Below, in pieces: positions 61,134 through 64,000 of a DNA stretch of 64,000 bases. This DNA is from Ruminococcus flavefaciens AE3010 (GTDB lineage: Bacteria > Bacillota > Clostridia > Oscillospirales > Ruminococcaceae). The DNA lies in NCBI RefSeq assembly GCF_000526795.1, contig NZ_JAGT01000001.1, positions 1,821,001-1,885,000 on the forward strand, in the 5' to 3' direction. Each line of letters begins with the position of its first letter. Position 1 is the first letter of the stretch. Under the pieces are notes generated by a model. It was not told the origin of the DNA. It worked only from the letters and a program-made list of their open reading frames with translations, and did no database searches. Position numbers and translations under genes: made by a program.

Positions 61134-61769
61134 ATGTCAAAAAAAGAATTCGGCGATCTGAATAAACGAGAGCTCGTTGACCTCGTTTATACAATGATGA
61201 ATGCCGACGAAGAAAAAAGTTCGGAGCTTCCGCCTGTTGAGCAAGTCGCAGCAGAACGTGTAAAGCTTGATAACAAGGCTAAATTCCGACGAATACTGAA
61301 AAGTACCGTTTCCGCACTTCTTGTGGTAGCTGCCACAGCAGTATTGATATCAATGCTCTTTCTTCCCGTCATACAAGTATCGGGAGACAGCATGCAGCCC
61401 ACACTTAACAGCGGAGATATTATACTACTTGTAAAAACAAAGCATTTTTCTACAGGTGAACTATGCTGCGTCTCATGGCAGAACAAGCTTCTGCTCAAAC
61501 GCGTCATAGGACTTCCGGGGGATAATATAAATATAGATGAAAAAGGAAATGTTTTTCTTAACGGAGAGCTTCTCGACGAGCCCTACGTAACAGACAAGTC
61601 CCTCGGTGAATGTGATATAGATCTTCCGTATACCGTTCCCGAGGACAAGCTCTTTGTTATGGGCGATCAGCGTGAGACCTCGGTGGACAGCCGCAGTTCA
61701 GCTGTAGGCTGTATAGACTACGATCAGATGGTGGGCAGATACCTTTTCAGGATATGGTCCGCTGACTAA
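61134..61769 (+). CDS. signal peptidase I
   Basis: The 211-residue membrane serine protease has about 60 cytoplasmic residues, one membrane segment (about 62-80) and an external catalytic domain. The nucleophile Ser is in SGDSMQPTL, the general-base Lys in LLLKRVIGLPGDNI, and the GDQRETSVDSR box follows. It removes signal peptides of exported proteins. It sits 36 bp upstream of a giant surface protein, so it may be dedicated to that substrate as in pilus or adhesin clusters. The ribosome binding site AGGCGG is weak. Confidence 0.93.
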   Translation: MSKKEFGDLNKRELVDLVYTMMNADEEKSSELPPVEQVAAERVKLDNKAKFRRILKSTVSALLVVAATAVLISMLFLPVIQVSGDSMQPTLNSGDIILLVKTKHFSTGELCCVSWQNKLLLKRVIGLPGDNINIDEKGNVFLNGELLDEPYVTDKSLGECDIDLPYTVPEDKLFVMGDQRETSVDSRSSAVGCIDYDQMVGRYLFRIWSAD

Positions 61770-61805
61770 ACTTATATTTAGTTTAATTAAGAAGGGGGGG
61801 TGCAT

Positions 61806-64000
61806 TTGAATAACTCCTTGAAGAAATATCTTCACGAGCTTCGCATGGAAAAGAAACAAAAACGACGGCTGGCTTCATTTATAACTGCCATGTCCGTGTT
61901 TGTTTCAACAGGCGTTTTCTGGCAGCTGCGCGGTATAGGCACTGCTATGACAGATGAAACGCCTTCCTTAAACGGGACCGATACGGCAGCTGCGCTGTCA
62001 GCTCCAAGCGGTTCTCTGTGCGAAACCAATGAGATATGGGAATCCACACTTCCCGAGCTGACCGACACGCTCGCGGAAAACGCTGCTTTGATAGCAGCTT
62101 CTCAATTAGGCTATACCGAAAACGAACAAAATTATACCTTGGGCGACGATGGCTGTACACATAAGAATTACAGCCGTTACGGCGCATGGTTCGGAAATCC
62201 GTACGGTGACTGGAACAACATGTTCACCTGTTTCTGTCTGCATTATGCAGGCGTAAATGAAGCAGATATACCGTTAAGCTCGGGCTGCTGGGCATGGTCG
62301 CTGAAGCTGAATGAAAAAGGAGTTCTCTCCCCTTTGAACAGAGGCTCTCCAAAACGCGGAGATGTGCTGCTGTTTGATACCGACCTTGACGGTAAGGCAG
62401 ACCGCTCGGGAATCATTTTCGATGTTGCCGAGACCTGCTTCATCACTATAGAGGGACAGGTAGACGGAGCTGTAGCGGAATGCAGGCACTCCCCCGATGA
62501 TGAGCATATCATAGGCTATGTGCCTGTTGAAACGCCTGAGAATGAAAATGTATCCCTTATTGAGTTCTCGGCGGAAAGCGAGTCGGGAATAAAGGTAGCA
62601 GCTTCTGCCGAATTGGGCGTATTCCCCGACGGCACTGAAATGCTTGCGACAGATATACCCCGTGACGAGGCTCTGGGAAAAGCTGCCGATGCTCTCGGCA
62701 CAGGAACAGATGAGATAGAGGCAGTTGCCGTTGATATCTCGTTCCTCTCTCCCGACGGCGTCGAGCTTGAACCAACGGACAGCTCTGCGGTCCATGTGGA
62801 GATAACTCTCCCCGAAGAGCAGAAACTCAGCGGCGATGAGTTCAATCTTATTCACATTTCCGACAGCGGCGGTACGGAAATAATCGAAAACGCCGAGGTA
62901 TCCGAGAACGGCGCGGAGTTTGACGCGGAGAGGTTTTCGATTTATGTTATTACATCGAATGGTGAAATTGAAAAGGATAGGCTTATTATAGATGGAAACA
63001 ATAATTACGTAAATAACTCCTCGGATAATCCCTATGTTGTGACGCTTGGTTCAATGTTTACAGTTGTAGGCTATACAACCGTTCCCCCTGGCGATAATTA
63101 TGATCAAGGTTTTTTATATGGTTGGAATCCAGAAATCATCTCTCGTTGGGGAGATGCTAATAATGCTGCTTCTGCTGACTCTAACGGCTACTATCGTCGT
63201 GAAATAAGATTTAAGGCGAACAAACCTGGCAATACAAAAGTAAGCTTGGATCTTGGAAATGGTAATTATGCAAATTTATACGTTTCTGTTCAAGTTCCTT
63301 CAGAAAGGGATATTTACGTTGTTCGCTGGAATGAAGAAATTGATAAAGATCAGCTTTATACCAAAGATGGTGCCACGTATGTTACTAATTCGCAAAGTAC
63401 CCCTTATCACATCAATGTTGGAGAAACTTTAACACTTGCAGGTTATTCAAGTGTTAATGCGTGGCTATATATGCCTGGTAATATCGTTTTAAGGCAAGAC
63501 GGGAGTACATCTCGTACGTTATCCTATGATACAGATGGCGTAAATCGTACGGTAATGACTGTAACTGGTCAGTCCCCGGGCGTACAAGATATTGTGCTGG
63601 ATGTTGATGGTAATAATAATTATAGAAGTTTCTGGATCGAGGTTCTTCCATCGGATGTTAATTATTCAAATAAGCTTAAAGATATTTATGTAAAAACTGC
63701 TCTTGATGATCGTGATATTGATAAAGTAAATGAATTTCTTGAGTTATTCGGTTTTCCGCATTCAGATGATGGATATGTTTATAATCAAATTTCGACCTAC
63801 GACGGAAAAACAAAATTATATCCTTATCTACTTTCTGTCGGACAATCTGCAATTTTTTATGTAAAAGATTCACCAACATCTACTATGGAATATAAAGCTG
63901 TGAAGCTTCCTATTGTCGGTACAACTGAAAATGATTCTTTTAAGGTAATACTTGGTAATGTTTCAAGCAGCGCAGCAGAGGTAACAGATGATGATTTTAT
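61806..64000 (+). CDS. large secreted surface protein with CHAP-like domain, 3' end outside the window
   Basis: A TTG start at 61806 (GGGGGG ribosome binding region) opens a frame that stays open for 731 codons to the window edge. The product has a basic start, one hydrophobic segment (about 22-45), then a CHAP/NlpC-like domain (about 110-240; NYSRYGAWFGNPYGDW, FTCFCLHYAGV, RGDVLLFDTD). Next is a ZU5/adhesin-type module ending SIYVITSNGE (about 260-390) and at least two repeats of a beta module with YVVTLGSMFTVVGY and YHINVGETLTLAGY. The position where CHAP enzymes carry the catalytic Cys reads Asn-Asn-Met-Phe, so the domain may be inactive. Codon use becomes more AT-rich after about 62980. 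Confidence 0.8.
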   Translation, partial: MNNSLKKYLHELRMEKKQKRRLASFITAMSVFVSTGVFWQLRGIGTAMTDETPSLNGTDTAAALSAPSGSLCETNEIWESTLPELTDTLAENAALIAASQLGYTENEQNYTLGDDGCTHKNYSRYGAWFGNPYGDWNNMFTCFCLHYAGVNEADIPLSSGCWAWSLKLNEKGVLSPLNRGSPKRGDVLLFDTDLDGKADRSGIIFDVAETCFITIEGQVDGAVAECRHSPDDEHIIGYVPVETPENENVSLIEFSAESESGIKVAASAELGVFPDGTEMLATDIPRDEALGKAADALGTGTDEIEAVAVDISFLSPDGVELEPTDSSAVHVEITLPEEQKLSGDEFNLIHISDSGGTEIIENAEVSENGAEFDAERFSIYVITSNGEIEKDRLIIDGNNNYVNNSSDNPYVVTLGSMFTVVGYTTVPPGDNYDQGFLYGWNPEIISRWGDANNAASADSNGYYRREIRFKANKPGNTKVSLDLGNGNYANLYVSVQVPSERDIYVVRWNEEIDKDQLYTKDGATYVTNSQSTPYHINVGETLTLAGYSSVNAWLYMPGNIVLRQDGSTSRTLSYDTDGVNRTVMTVTGQSPGVQDIVLDVDGNNNYRSFWIEVLPSDVNYSNKLKDIYVKTALDDRDIDKVNEFLELFGFPHSDDGYVYNQISTYDGKTKLYPYLLSVGQSAIFYVKDSPTSTMEYKAVKLPIVGTTENDSFKVILGNVSSSAAEVTDDDF

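Overview
The window (about 45% GC by eye) looks like a chromosomal segment of a cellulosome-forming, fibre-degrading Ruminococcus, close to R. flavefaciens. The reasons are: about nine dockerin-bearing secreted proteins of several dockerin types; a GH11/GH10 xylanase with long Gln/Asn-rich linkers as in R. flavefaciens XynA; GH30_8, GH43, CE4, CBM22, CBM6 and CotH modules; Thr-rich linkers; Firmicutes-type promoters and ribosome binding sites; and core genes such as secA and ireB. This assignment is an inference from family content.

Layout. 0-8 kb is mostly housekeeping: a lipoprotein end, secA, two tiny related membrane proteins, a 4'-phosphopantetheinyl transferase, ireB, a GH25 lysozyme-like protein, a TSCPD protein, a HEPN-like protein and a CwlD-type amidase. 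8-14.4 kb is a scarred accessory block bounded by two direct copies of the 5' end of the amidase gene. It holds a serine-recombinase/dockerin junction, an intact ECF sigma factor with its putative membrane regulator, a three-repeat dockerin protein, and wreckage of a second sigma/regulator pair. 14.5-42 kb is the extracellular plant-wall block: an NPCBM-repeat protein, two CotH-domain proteins, GH30-CBM22-Doc-CBM22-CE4, GH11-GH10-Doc-GH11-CE4, further secreted proteins, and a cytoplasmic protein joining a LacI-type sugar-binding domain, an EAL phosphodiesterase and a beta-helix-like tail. An operon at 17.3-19.5 kb has two frameshifted genes. 42-49.5 kb is metabolism: a YczE-like membrane protein, PuuD-like hydrolase, GH13, nadE, rhodanese and a ThiF/MoeB protein. 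49.5-52.5 kb is an operon of an ACT-domain protein, glutamate-cysteine ligase, a class II amidotransferase and two small proteins. 52.6-54.8 kb carries a solitary sulfonate/nitrate-type binding lipoprotein and mobile-element debris. 54.9-61 kb has a GH43-LamG-dockerin protein and a response regulator/ABC transporter/histidine kinase operon. 61-64 kb has a signal peptidase I and the start of a giant surface protein that runs off the window.

The regulatory DNA holds the most interesting signals. (i) Two short leader peptides with clustered Cys codons precede sulfur/thiol genes. One of them (49505-49585) sits in front of a terminator and an 11-bp competing antiterminator helix, the textbook layout of a ribosome-mediated attenuator. 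(ii) A family of very short 5' leaders between 43.3 and 46.1 kb begins with an AGCAA box and folds at once into an intrinsic terminator ahead of the ribosome binding site. Two of them are driven by a mirror-symmetric divergent promoter pair. (iii) Four GTTAAG direct repeats spaced 11-12 bp overlap the response-regulator stop codon just upstream of the ABC transporter genes. These inferences come from reading the sequence alone; no database search or folding program was run.
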